From contig NZ_FOXJ01000001.1 in the NCBI RefSeq assembly GCF_900115685.1, forward strand, positions 62,001 through 126,000: 64,000 nucleotides of DNA, given 5' to 3'. The notes beneath the pieces are model-generated. The model worked only from the letters and a program-made list of their open reading frames with translations. It was not told the DNA's origin and did no database searches. The DNA comes from Variovorax sp. 770b2 (GTDB taxonomy: Bacteria > Pseudomonadota > Gammaproteobacteria > Burkholderiales > Burkholderiaceae_C). This document shows, piece after piece, positions 26,906-47,300 of the stretch (within the stretch, counting starts at the first letter, position 1; every line of letters starts with the position of its first letter). The position numbers and the translations under genes were made by a program.

Positions 26906-27592
26906 TCAGACGGGCCAGCGGACCAGCACGTCGGCGTGTCGGTGATCCAGGCGCGCGGTGCGGCGGCGCATCGGCTGCGGCTTGCGCGAGACCAGGCTGT
27001 GGCACAGCCATTCGGCGGGGCCGGCGTTGTAGCGGGCCAGCCACCAGCAACTGGAGGCGGCCTGCAGCGCGAAGATCGCGACGCCGCACAGCAGCAGGCT
27101 CATCGGATCGAAGGTGAGATTGGTGCCGTGCAGGAGGCACAGGCTGAACAGCGCTTGCGCCACGCCGTTCGTGAGCGCCATCCGGCCGGTGGGTGCCAGT
27201 TTCTGCAGCCAGCGGCGCCATGCGGCGCGCTGGAACAGGAGGACGAAGGACGCTGCGAGGAACGCACCCAGCGCGAGCAACGCGACATCGCGCAGTACCG
27301 GGGCGGCGGATGCGCCCGCGGCGGCGATCAGGCCGAGCGCAAGGCTCGCGCGCAGCAGGTGTTGCCAGAAGCGGCGATGCGCAACCGACTCGCGCAGCAC
27401 AGCGGCGCGACCGAGCCACAGGCTCGCGACCATCAGCACCAGCAAGCCGGACACCGCATGACCGGGGAGGAGGCCGAAGAGGTTGATCATCAGCACGCCG
27501 AACAAGCCGAAGCCACGCAATGCATCCGGCAGGGAAAGGCGCGCGATGCCCGTTGGCGATGCAGGCAACGGCCGGACAGTCTCGGAGGTCAT
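26906..27592 (-). CDS. Shortened DUF418-like membrane protein
   Basis: A 228-residue inner-membrane protein with several hydrophobic segments. The N-terminus (RLSLPDALRGFGLFGVLMIN, about 22-41) and the C-terminal GPAEWLCHSL (about 191-200) match the two ends of DUF418 proteins. That family is usually near 380-400 residues, so about 150 residues of the middle seem absent. The frame is open throughout, so it is either a short family branch or an internally deleted relic. It is convergent with the nucleotidase gene. Function of the family is unknown. Confidence 0.6.
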   Translation of the reverse strand: MTSETVRPLPASPTGIARLSLPDALRGFGLFGVLMINLFGLLPGHAVSGLLVLMVASLWLGRAAVLRESVAHRRFWQHLLRASLALGLIAAAGASAAPVLRDVALLALGAFLAASFVLLFQRAAWRRWLQKLAPTGRMALTNGVAQALFSLCLLHGTNLTFDPMSLLLCGVAIFALQAASSCWWLARYNAGPAEWLCHSLVSRKPQPMRRRTARLDHRHADVLVRWPV

Positions 27593-27866
27593 CGAAGTAC
27601 GTGTGGTTTGTGGTGGGTTCGGCTGCCATGCTATGAATCAGCATTGCCTCAACATTGCGTTTCCTTCACCGGCACCGTGGCGGAAAAACGGATTCCAGAG
27701 CCCCGGTTTCGCCCGGCACCGACACCCGCGAAGGCACGCGGCCTGACTTCGCGTAGGCGGGATTCCCACGTCGGATTTATCGTGTTTCGGCCGCTTTAGC
27801 ATGGCCCGATCTGCCGCCACAGGCAGAGGCTTTTCCGCCGATCCATGTCTTTGCAAAGGAATCATC

Positions 27867-28451
27867 ATGAGCACCATGAACCTCCGCACTCTCGCGTTTT
27901 CTTCCGTCGTTGCGGCCTGCAGCCTGGCTTTCGTCGGATGCACCACGACGCGCCCGCAGGACCAGGCCAGCAGCGCGTCGTCGCGCACGTCCATCGACGC
28001 GCAGGTCGACGCCTCGCTGTCCAAGCTGTATGACTCCGTGAGGGGCTCGCGCGAACTGGTCGCCAAGTCCAGCGGCGTGCTGGTGTTCCCGGCCGTGGTC
28101 GGGGCCAGCCTGGGCGTCGGTGCCGAATACGGGCGCGGCGCGTTGCGCGTGAACGGCCGCACGCAGTCGTACTACAGCACCACCGCGGGCTCGGTGGGCT
28201 TCCAGGCTGGCGCGCAGTCGAAGGCCGTGATCTACCTGTTCACCACGCAGGCCGCGCTCGACAAGTTCCGCGGCAGCAGGGGCTGGACGGCCGGCGCCGA
28301 CGCCACGGTGGCTGTCGCCACCATCGGTGCCAACGGCAGCGTCGACACCAACACGATCCGGCAACCCGTGGTGGGCTTCGTGCTGACCAACGTGGGGCTG
28401 GAAGCCGGGGTCTCGCTGTCGGGCGCGAAGATCACCGAGATCCAGCTGTAA
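27867..28451 (+). CDS. SYLF-domain lipoprotein (Ysc84-like lipid-binding)
   Basis: A 194-residue lipoprotein with signal peptide and lipobox FVGC (Cys about 25). The rest is a SYLF/Ysc84 domain with features such as KSSGVLVFPAVVGASLGVGAEYG near 67-89 and YYSTTAGSVGFQAGAQ near 103-118. SYLF proteins bind phospholipids; bacterial lipoprotein forms probably sit at the outer membrane facing the periplasm. The ATG at 27867 has an AAGGA site. It is a monocistronic gene, convergent with the ParB-like gene. Confidence 0.88.
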   Translation: MSTMNLRTLAFSSVVAACSLAFVGCTTTRPQDQASSASSRTSIDAQVDASLSKLYDSVRGSRELVAKSSGVLVFPAVVGASLGVGAEYGRGALRVNGRTQSYYSTTAGSVGFQAGAQSKAVIYLFTTQAALDKFRGSRGWTAGADATVAVATIGANGSVDTNTIRQPVVGFVLTNVGLEAGVSLSGAKITEIQL

Positions 28452-28485
28452 GGCAAACACCGGCGCGGGGTCTGCGCCTCGCCCG

Positions 28486-29334
28486 TCAGCCGGCCAACTG
28501 CTCTGCCAGTTGCGCCTGCAGATCGGCGACCTGCCTGCGCAGGGCGTCGTTCTCGCGCGTGAGTTCGGCCACGCGCTGCTCCAGCATGTCGACTGCGTCG
28601 GCTGCGCCGGGGTTGGCGGGCTGATCGTCCGATGCGGACTCCGCCGACTCTGCACGCGGCTTGCGCTTGGCCTCGCGCACGCGCTTGGCGGCCTGCTTGA
28701 GTTCGTCCTTGCCCGCGTTCGCTGCCGAGATCTGCTCTTCGGCAGGCAGGCTGGCGACAGCCGCGGCGGTGTTGATCGAGATCACACCCGACTTCACCGC
28801 GGCCACCAGTTCGGGCGCGGCCTGCTTCTGGATCTTCTCGATCATCACGACCTGGCTGCTGCTCAGGCGCGCGGCCTTGGCAATGGATTCGCGGCTGTTC
28901 AGCGGCGCAGGCGGGGGCAGGGCGTTGTCTGCCGCAGATTCGCCGGCGGGAGCATCGACATCGAATGGTGGGTCTTCGGACGACGACGTTTCCGACAGCG
29001 CGCGGGAGCGTTGGTCGTCGACGATGACTTTCTTTCGGAGCGCCAGCACGCCGCGCTGGTAGTCCGAGATGCTGCGGCGGCCAAGGTGCTGGTCGATCAT
29101 CCAGAGGTGCACGTCCTCCATCGTCTTGAAGTGCGTGTTCTGCACCGTCTGGAACGGCAGGCCGTGCTTCTGGCAGATGCCGTAGCGGTGGTGACCGTCC
29201 ACCAGCACCTCGCCCCACAGCACGAGCGCGTCGCGGCAGCCTTCGGTGAGGATGCTTCGCTCCAGCGCCGCGTATTCCTCCGGAGACATGGGATCGATAT
29301 AGGCTTTGAGTTCTTCGTTGACGACGATGTTCAT
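28486..29334 (-). CDS. ParB-like nuclease/partition-type protein with KorB-like HTH and C-terminal zipper
   Basis: A 282-residue protein. A ParB/Srx-type N domain lies at about 1-100 with VDGHHRYGIC near 65-74. A putative helix-turn-helix (SRESIAKAARLSSSQVVMIEKI, in two halves) lies near 148-169, followed by a charged Lys/Arg region and a C-terminal leucine-zipper-like coiled coil (about 240-280). No ParA gene is nearby, so a chromosome-segregation role is unlikely; a DNA-binding regulator or CTPase-type switch is more plausible. The start overlaps the end of the phosphopantetheinyl transferase gene by four bases (ATGA), so it is probably co-translated with the siderophore-activating enzyme, an odd pairing. 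Confidence 0.75.
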   Translation of the reverse strand: MNIVVNEELKAYIDPMSPEEYAALERSILTEGCRDALVLWGEVLVDGHHRYGICQKHGLPFQTVQNTHFKTMEDVHLWMIDQHLGRRSISDYQRGVLALRKKVIVDDQRSRALSETSSSEDPPFDVDAPAGESAADNALPPPAPLNSRESIAKAARLSSSQVVMIEKIQKQAAPELVAAVKSGVISINTAAAVASLPAEEQISAANAGKDELKQAAKRVREAKRKPRAESAESASDDQPANPGAADAVDMLEQRVAELTRENDALRRQVADLQAQLAEQLAG

Positions 29335-30137
29335 GAGGGAGGGATCGGGGAAAGGGGCGGAATTTTAGATGCGCGCGTCGTGCGGACTTCCAGCGGGCGC
29401 TCCCATTGCAGGGGCGACGTTTCTCGGCACACGATGCGCGCGTCGGTGGAACTGCAAAGGGCCACCATGTGATCGGCCGTGGGCTGCAGTTGCTGGAAGT
29501 GCCATGCGGTGTTGCCGCGCGGATCGGCGAGCGAGAAGCCGATGTCGCCCGGGACATCGAGCGCAAAGGCGAAGCTGTCGAGCGGGATCTGCAAGCCCAT
29601 GCCGCGCGCCTTGATATAGCTCTCCTTCAAGGTCCATAGCTCGAAGAAGCGATGCGGCTGCAAGGCGGCCGGCAAGGCATTGAGCGAACTGGCTTCGGCG
29701 GGGGCGAAGTAGTGATCGACGGCCTCGAGCACGGCGGAGCGGCGGGTGTTCTCGACATCGACGCCCAGTTCGATGTTTCGCGCAATCGCCAGCACGATGA
29801 GGCCGGCGGTGTGGCTCAGGTTGAAGTCCAGGCCGCGCGTCTCTTCGGTCTCGGGGCCATCGATGTGGGGGCGGCCGAAGGGCCCGTTGGCGAAGCGCCA
29901 GTCGTTCGGCTCGATGGGCGCATAGCGCGACAGGACCGAACGCACCAGCACCCGCGTCAGCAGGTAGCGATGCCGGTCGCGCGCGAAGTGGAAACGATCT
30001 TTCTGCTGCAGCTCCTGCGGCGTCAACAGCGCGTGGTGGGCGGCGTCGAGCGCGGGATCGCCGGTCTCGCCATGGGGGCAGAACCAGAGATGGATATCGC
30101 CCGCAGGCAAAGGAAGAAGGGGGGCGGCGCGGTGCAT
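29331..30137 (-). CDS. Sfp-type 4'-phosphopantetheinyl transferase
   Basis: Transfers phosphopantetheine from CoA to the carrier-protein serines of the NRPSs encoded downstream, turning apo to holo form. The 268-residue protein has the diagnostic motifs NLSHTAG, IELGVDVEN (Mg-binding acidic residues) and the helix FFELWTLKESYIKARG (about 162-177). The ATG at 30137 is chosen over one 24 bases upstream because typical family N-termini begin close to it. It is divergent from the sigma-factor gene and marks the left edge of the siderophore cluster. Its stop overlaps the ParB-like gene start. Confidence 0.92.
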   Translation of the reverse strand: MHRAAPLLPLPAGDIHLWFCPHGETGDPALDAAHHALLTPQELQQKDRFHFARDRHRYLLTRVLVRSVLSRYAPIEPNDWRFANGPFGRPHIDGPETEETRGLDFNLSHTAGLIVLAIARNIELGVDVENTRRSAVLEAVDHYFAPAEASSLNALPAALQPHRFFELWTLKESYIKARGMGLQIPLDSFAFALDVPGDIGFSLADPRGNTAWHFQQLQPTADHMVALCSSTDARIVCRETSPLQWERPLEVRTTRASKIPPLSPIPPS

Positions 30138-30359
30138 GGGAGTGGCAGCGCTTGGCCGCAATCTTCAATCTTGTTTTCCAAATGTTTGCACGAAGCGCAA
30201 GTCAGCTATTATCTCGGTCCCCCTGTGCCGGGTTCCGCGTTCTCTCGCGGATCGCTCGGCCATCCGATCCGCTGCGGCGGATTTTCTCGGGGCTCCTCAT
30301 GTCGTTTGTTTGAGTGTCGATCCGGAAGGGTCATGGAAATGCCTCAAAATCCGCCTATA

Positions 30360-30378
30360 AATAGCAATGATTCTTATT
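30360..30378 (+). promoter_or_regulatory. Fur box upstream of the ECF sigma factor
   Basis: AATAGCAAT-G-ATTCTTATT forms a 9-1-9 inverted repeat with 7 of 9 pairs matching, close to the Fur consensus, in an AT-rich island within GC-rich DNA. A TATAAA lies directly before it. It is 84 bases upstream of the chosen sigma-factor start, so iron-bound Fur should repress the sigma gene. The rest of the 324-base gap (30138-30461) shows no gene. Confidence 0.7.
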
Positions 30379-30461
30379 TCGATTTGTGCATCGAAAGTAG
30401 TAAATCGGACCTGCAGCCCATTTCGGCTCGCCCACTGGAACTGGAGGAAGAGGTGTTGAAC

Positions 30462-31001
30462 ATGCAGTCGCCGCATTCGTCCGAGCCGTCGCTCGCTGAG
30501 GTTTTCATCGCCCATCGTGCGCAACTCTGGCGTGTCGCCCGGAAGATCGTCAACACGGCGGATCTGGCCGACGACGTCGTGCAGGACGCCTACCTGAAGA
30601 TCGCCGACGGCCCCTGCGTCCGCCAGGCCGAGCGTCCCATCGGCTATTGCTGCCAGGTGGTGCGCAACATGGCGCTGGACTATTGCCGCCGTCACCGCGT
30701 CGAAGCCAGCTACCGCACCTTCGACGTGGACGTGGAGCTGCTCGACATGCCGACAACCGCCTCGACCCCCGACCGCATGCTGTGCGAGCGCCAGGTGATC
30801 ACCGCGATCGACAGGGTCCTGTCCGGCCTCTCGCCCCGAACGCGATTGGTGTTCGAGCTCTACCGTCTCGAAGGCCTCACGCAGCGGGAGATCGCGGCAC
30901 GCCTGGGCTGTGCGCTGGGCCTGGTGAACGGGCTGATCGCTGAAGCCGCCAACGCGATCAAGTCGTGCGGCCACCTGCTGCTGGAGAGCGACGCGCGCTA
31001 G
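30462..31001 (+). CDS. ECF sigma factor of the iron-starvation type
   Basis: A 179-residue sigma-70 factor with only regions 2 and 4. Region 2 contains ARKIVNTADLADDVVQDAYLKI (in two halves, about 22-43) and region 4 contains LSPRTRLVFELYRLEGLTQREIAARL (in two halves, about 124-150). It would direct RNA polymerase to siderophore promoters. An in-frame ATG lies at 30333, but the Fur box and TATAAA fall between it and 30462, and the extra residues show no sigma character. The shorter start is therefore preferred; GGAGG at 30443 is its somewhat distant ribosome site. It heads the biosynthetic run. Confidence 0.88.
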   Translation: MQSPHSSEPSLAEVFIAHRAQLWRVARKIVNTADLADDVVQDAYLKIADGPCVRQAERPIGYCCQVVRNMALDYCRRHRVEASYRTFDVDVELLDMPTTASTPDRMLCERQVITAIDRVLSGLSPRTRLVFELYRLEGLTQREIAARLGCALGLVNGLIAEAANAIKSCGHLLLESDAR

Positions 31002-31110
31002 CTGCGGCTTCTACGCAGCGGGGCCGCGCCCGTTTCCCGCGAGAATGCGCGCTGGACCGGCCGGGTCGTTCAAGACCCGGCTCCGACGGACAACGCGAGC
31101 AGCTTCACGA

Positions 31111-31359
31111 ATGACACAGGAAACGGGCGATCCCATCTGGAACACCGCATGGGATTGGGTGCAGCGCGAGCACGACCGCGAAAGCTTCGACGAGGCCGCG
31201 CGCGCCGCAATGACAGCCTGGCTTCTCGCGGAGCCCGCGCACCGCCTGGCCTACGACAAGGCCGCCCGGCTCTGGCTCCTCGCGGGGTTCGTTCCTCCGG
31301 TCAACGATTTCGGCGACGACTTGCCGGACGACGACGCCGAGCCTCGCGCCGGCAAGTAA
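31111..31359 (+). CDS. DUF4880-only FecR remnant (putative minimal anti-sigma partner)
   Basis: An 82-residue soluble protein that looks like the N-terminal cytoplasmic DUF4880 domain of FecR/PupR sigma regulators: AWDWVQREHDR, then FDEAARAAMTAWLLAEPAHR, then AYDKAARLW. A full FecR is about 320 residues with a membrane helix and periplasmic part; both are absent and the protein ends in an acidic tail. It lies 109 bases after the sigma gene, where an anti-sigma regulator is expected. It could bind the sigma factor in the cytosol, but that is inference. The start MTQETGDP is chosen because the domain begins right after it. Confidence 0.75.
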   Translation: MTQETGDPIWNTAWDWVQREHDRESFDEAARAAMTAWLLAEPAHRLAYDKAARLWLLAGFVPPVNDFGDDLPDDDAEPRAGK

Positions 31360-31377
31360 CCCCTTCGCATCCATCGC

Positions 31378-31400
31378 GAACGCGCCTCCGGCGCGCGTTC
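31378..31400 (+). other. Hairpin between the DUF4880 gene and mbtH
   Basis: GAACGCGC and GCGCGTTC form a perfect 8-bp stem with a 7-base loop and no T run. It lies in the 201-base gap (31360-31560) separating the regulatory pair from the biosynthetic genes. It might attenuate transcription or mark a boundary. The sigma-dependent promoter for the NRPS operon should also be in this gap, but I see no confident match to a known iron-starvation promoter. Confidence 0.35.
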
Positions 31401-31560
31401 CGGCACCGGCACGTCCACGGCGCTCGCCGTCCTGCCGCGAAAAATGAACAGATCGGCTTCTGAAGCGTCCTCTTGGCAGGGGTGCTGGGATTCCGTCCGG
31501 TCCGCGACCGGCCGCGGTGCGCTCCTTTCTCTCTCTGTTCAATCACACAAGGATGCACCG

Positions 31561-31812
31561 ATGTCGACGAGCTGTTTTGACCGTGAAGACGAGGCCTTCA
31601 TCGTTCTGGTCAATCACGAAGACCAGTACTCCATCTGGCCCCACTGGAAGGCCGTTCCCGGCGGATGGACCGCCGTCGAGGGCGTGCGGGGCGACAAGAA
31701 GACCGTGCTCGCCTACGTAGAGAGCCACTGGACCGACATGCGGCCCAGATCGCTGCGCGATTGGATGCAGCAACAGGCAGGCGCACCGGCCACGGAACCC
31801 GCGGCCGGTTGA
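31561..31812 (+). CDS. MbtH-like protein
   Basis: An 83-residue chaperone-like partner that binds NRPS adenylation domains and raises their activity or solubility. The family signature is present: NHEDQYSIWP (about 18-27), PGGW and SHWTDMRPRSLRDWM. The ATG at 31561 has an AAGGA site; an in-frame upstream extension lacks family similarity. Its TGA overlaps the thioesterase ATG by one base (TGATG), so it is co-translated into the NRPS operon. Confidence 0.95.
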   Translation: MSTSCFDREDEAFIVLVNHEDQYSIWPHWKAVPGGWTAVEGVRGDKKTVLAYVESHWTDMRPRSLRDWMQQQAGAPATEPAAG

Positions 31813-32555
31813 TGAGCGCCCAGGCGCCTCTCGCGCTGTTGTGCCTGCCATGCGCCGGCGCGAGCGCCTCCATGTATTGGCGGTGGCGGCGTTTCCTGCC
31901 GTCGTGGGTGTGCATCGTGCCGGTGGAGCTGCCGGGGCGCGGCGCGCGCATGGACGAGCCTTTCATCGAAGACTTCGATGCACTGGTCGCGCGGATCTGC
32001 GCCGAGCAGGCCGAAGCGATGCGCGGCGACTTCGCGCTCTTCGGCCACAGCATGGGCGCGTTGCTCGCCCATGGCGTGGCCCGCCGGCTCCAGTCGTTGC
32101 GGCGGCCCTTGCCACGCGCGCTGCTGGCGTCCGGCTGCGAGGCGCCTTCCCGGCGCGACCCCGGGCGTTTCGACGGCGGTGAAGACGACGCGGCGCTCAC
32201 CGCCGAGTTGCAGAAGCAAGGCGGCACGCCCGAAGAAGTGTTCGCAAGCGAAGAACTCATGCGCATCACGCTCGACACCCTGCGCGCCGACCGCCGCGTC
32301 TGCCGCAGCCACGTCCACACGCCCGGCCGGCCACCGCTGCCGCTGCCCGTCCACGCCTTCGCAGGACGCCAGGACGACATCGAGGCGCCGGCGATGGCCG
32401 CCTGGTCCGAAGAGACCTGCGGCGCTTTCACGCTCGACTGGTTCGAGGGCAACCACTTCTTTCTCCGGCAACACGAGCCCGCCTTCCTCGCGGCCCTCGC
32501 ACGGCGTCTGCCGACGCATCTTCATCAAGCGCAACTGCTAGCGCATCAAGGGTAG
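31812..32555 (+). CDS. Type II thioesterase (NRPS editing)
   Basis: A 247-residue alpha/beta hydrolase that frees stalled or mis-primed acyl groups from NRPS carrier domains. It shows LLCLPCAGAS near the N-terminus (oxyanion region), the nucleophile elbow FGHSMGA (Ser about 79) and a C-terminal GNHFF (catalytic His about 219), all typical of the GrsT family. It overlaps mbtH by one base and lies two bases before the first NRPS gene. Confidence 0.93.
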   Translation: MSAQAPLALLCLPCAGASASMYWRWRRFLPSWVCIVPVELPGRGARMDEPFIEDFDALVARICAEQAEAMRGDFALFGHSMGALLAHGVARRLQSLRRPLPRALLASGCEAPSRRDPGRFDGGEDDAALTAELQKQGGTPEEVFASEELMRITLDTLRADRRVCRSHVHTPGRPPLPLPVHAFAGRQDDIEAPAMAAWSEETCGAFTLDWFEGNHFFLRQHEPAFLAALARRLPTHLHQAQLLAHQG

Positions 32556-32557
32556 AT

Positions 32558-44341
<11,784 letters not shown>

Positions 44342-44381
44342 ACCCCGGCAACGCGAAGCCAACGTACGGATCACACCCCAG

Positions 44382-47300
44382 ATGACGAGCCCCAGTCCCG
44401 TTCCCGCCACCACCCACGACCAGATCGGCAAGCGTTTCTCGCGGCTGAACGCGGCGCAGCGCCGCGCGGTGTACCAGAAGATCCGCGCCGAGGGCTTCAC
44501 CATCGGGCAGTTTCCGATCACCCCGCGCGAGGAGGCCGTGCAGGCGGCCTGCCCGCCGTCGTATGCGCAGATGCGCCAATGGTTCCTGTGGCAGCTGGAG
44601 CCGGGCAGTTCGGCGTACCACGTCTCGGGTGGCCTCAAGCTCGAAGGGCGGCTCGATGTCGATGCGCTGAAGGCGAGCTTCGCCGCGCTGGTCGCGCGCC
44701 ACGAGTCGCTGCGCACGGTGTTCGCGGCCGATGCGCAAGGCGTGGTCGAGCAGCGCGTGCTGCCGGATGGTGGATTCGACATCTCCTTCATCGACCTGGC
44801 CGCCCTCGGCAGCACGGAGCGCGAAGCGCGCACCGCCGAGGAAGCACGGCGCATCTGCGACACGCCTTTCGACCTGACCGCCGGCCCGCTGCTGCGCGTC
44901 GGGCTGATCCGCCTCGGCGAGAACGAACACGTGCTGGTCGTCGTGATGCACCACGTCGTGTCCGACGGCTGGTCGATGCGCGTCGTGGTGGACGAGTTCG
45001 TCACGCAGTACCGGGCGCGCGTGCAGGGCCAGGCGCCGGCGCTTGCGCCGCTGCCGATCCAGTACGCCGACTACGCGCTGTGGCAGCGGCACTGGCTCGA
45101 AGCCGGCGAGAAAGACCGCCAGCTCGAACACTGGAAGGCGCAGCTGGGGGCCGCCCATCCGGTGCTGCAACTGCCGACGGACCATCCGCGCCGCGCCGAC
45201 GGAAAATACCGCGCCGCGCGCCACGACATCGCGCTCACCCCGGCGCTGGCCGCGTCGCTGCGCAGACGCGCGCAGGCCGAGGGCGCCACGCTCTTCATGG
45301 TGCTGCTCACGGGTTTCCAGGTGCTGCTGCACCGCTACACCGCGCAGCCCGACATCCGCGTGGGCGTGCCGATCGCCAACCGCCATCGCGTGGAGTCCGA
45401 AGGTGTCATCGGCTTCTTCGTCAACACCCAGGTGCTGCGCAACGAACTCGATGGCCGCACCTCCCTGCGGCAGGCGCTCTCGCACACCCGCGAGGCGGCG
45501 CTGGGCGCACAGGCGCACCAGGACCTGCCGTTCGAGCAACTGGTGGAAGCCCTGCAGCCCGAGCGCAGCCTGAGCACGGCGCCGCTGTTCCAGGTGATGT
45601 TCAATCACCAGCGGCAAGACCACGGCGCGCTCGAGAACCTGCCCGGCCTCGCGCTGCAGGGCTACGCGCTGGGCGAGCAGCCCGCGCATTTCGAGCTCAC
45701 GCTCAGCGGCACCGAGGACGGCGCGGGCCAGGTGCGGCTGAACTTCGACTACGCGCGCGAGCTGTTCGATGCACAGACGCTCGAACACATGGCGGCGCAC
45801 TACGTCGCCGTGCTGGCCGCGCTTGCGGACCGCCCCGACGCCCACATCGGCGACCTGGACCTGCTGGCCGCCAACGAAACGCGCCAGCTCGTGCAATGGG
45901 GCGTCAACCTGCGCGCTGACGGCAACGCCGAGCCGGTGCACCGCCTCATGGCGCGGCATGCGAGGGAGCGCCCCGACGCCACCGCGCTGATCTTCGGCGA
46001 CCGCACGATGAGCTACGGCGAACTCGACCGCCGCGCCAACCGCCTGGCGAGGCGGCTGGTCGCGCTCGGCGTGAAGCCCGAGGTCCGCGTGGGCATCGCG
46101 GTGGAGCGCTCGATGGAGATGGTGGTCGGCCTGCTCGCCATCCTGAAGGCGGGCGGCGCCTATGTGCCGATGGACACCGAGTACCCCGTGGACCGGCTGG
46201 CCTACATGGTCGAGGACAGCGGCATCGCACTCCTGGTGACGCGGAGCCACCTGCGTTCGCGCGTGCCGGTGAAGGGCGGCGTGCAGGTGCTGGAGCTGGA
46301 CACCGCGGACCTCGACGGCGCAGATGCATCCGCACCCGAGGTGCCGGTGCACGCCGGCAACCTCGCCTACATCATCTACACCTCCGGCTCCACCGGCATG
46401 CCCAAGGGTGTGATGGTCGCGCACGGGCCCTTCGCCGCGCATTGCGTCGACACGGCCGTGCTCTACGAGATGGGGCCGCGCTCGTGCGAGCTGCACTTCC
46501 TGTCGTTCTCGTTCGACGGCGCGCACGAGCGGCTCTTCACCGCGCTGTGCTGCGGCGCCTCGCTGCTGCTGCGCGACGCGTCGCTCTGGACGGCCGAGCA
46601 GACGCTCGATGCCATGGCGCACCACGGCGTGACCAACGCCGGCTTTCCGCCGGTCTACCTGCGCCAGCTGGCCGACTGGGCCCGCGACACCGGCAACTGC
46701 CCGCCGGTGCAGCTGTATTCGTTCGGCGGCGAGGCGATGTCGCGCGAGAGTTTCGAGGCGGTGCGCCGGTACCTCAAGCCGCGGATCCTCATCAACGGCT
46801 ACGGGCCGACCGAAGCCGTGGTGACGCCGATGCTTTGGAAGGTGGCCGCCGATGCGAGCTTCACCGAAGGCTATGCGCCCATCGGCCGGCCCGTGCAAGG
46901 CCGCAAGGCCTATGTGCTGGACGGCGATCTCAACCGCGTGCCGCGCAACGTGGCCGGCGAGCTGTACCTGGGCGGCACGGGCCTCGCGCGCGGCTACCTG
47001 CAGCGCGCGGGCTTGAGCGCGGAGCGCTTCGTGGCGGACCCGTTCGACGAAACACCTGAAGGCGGCGGCCGCCTCTACCGCACCGGCGACTGGGTGCGCT
47101 GGCGCGAAGACGGCCAGCTCGAATACCTGGGCCGCATCGACCACCAGGTGAAGGTGCGGGGCTTTCGCATCGAGCTCGGCGAGATCGAGGCGCTGCTGCT
47201 CGCGCAGCCCGAGGTGCGCCAGGCCGTCGCGGTCGCCGTGAACGCCGCCAACGGGCCGAACGGCACGCGGCTGGTGGGCTACGTGTCGCCCCGGGCCGGC

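Noticed and set aside
31430..31475. Iron-starvation sigma promoter before mbtH (AAAA at 31440 and CGTC at 31466)
   Set aside because: The spacing of about 21 bases is longer than expected for such promoters and the -35 match is poor, so it is not listed as a feature.
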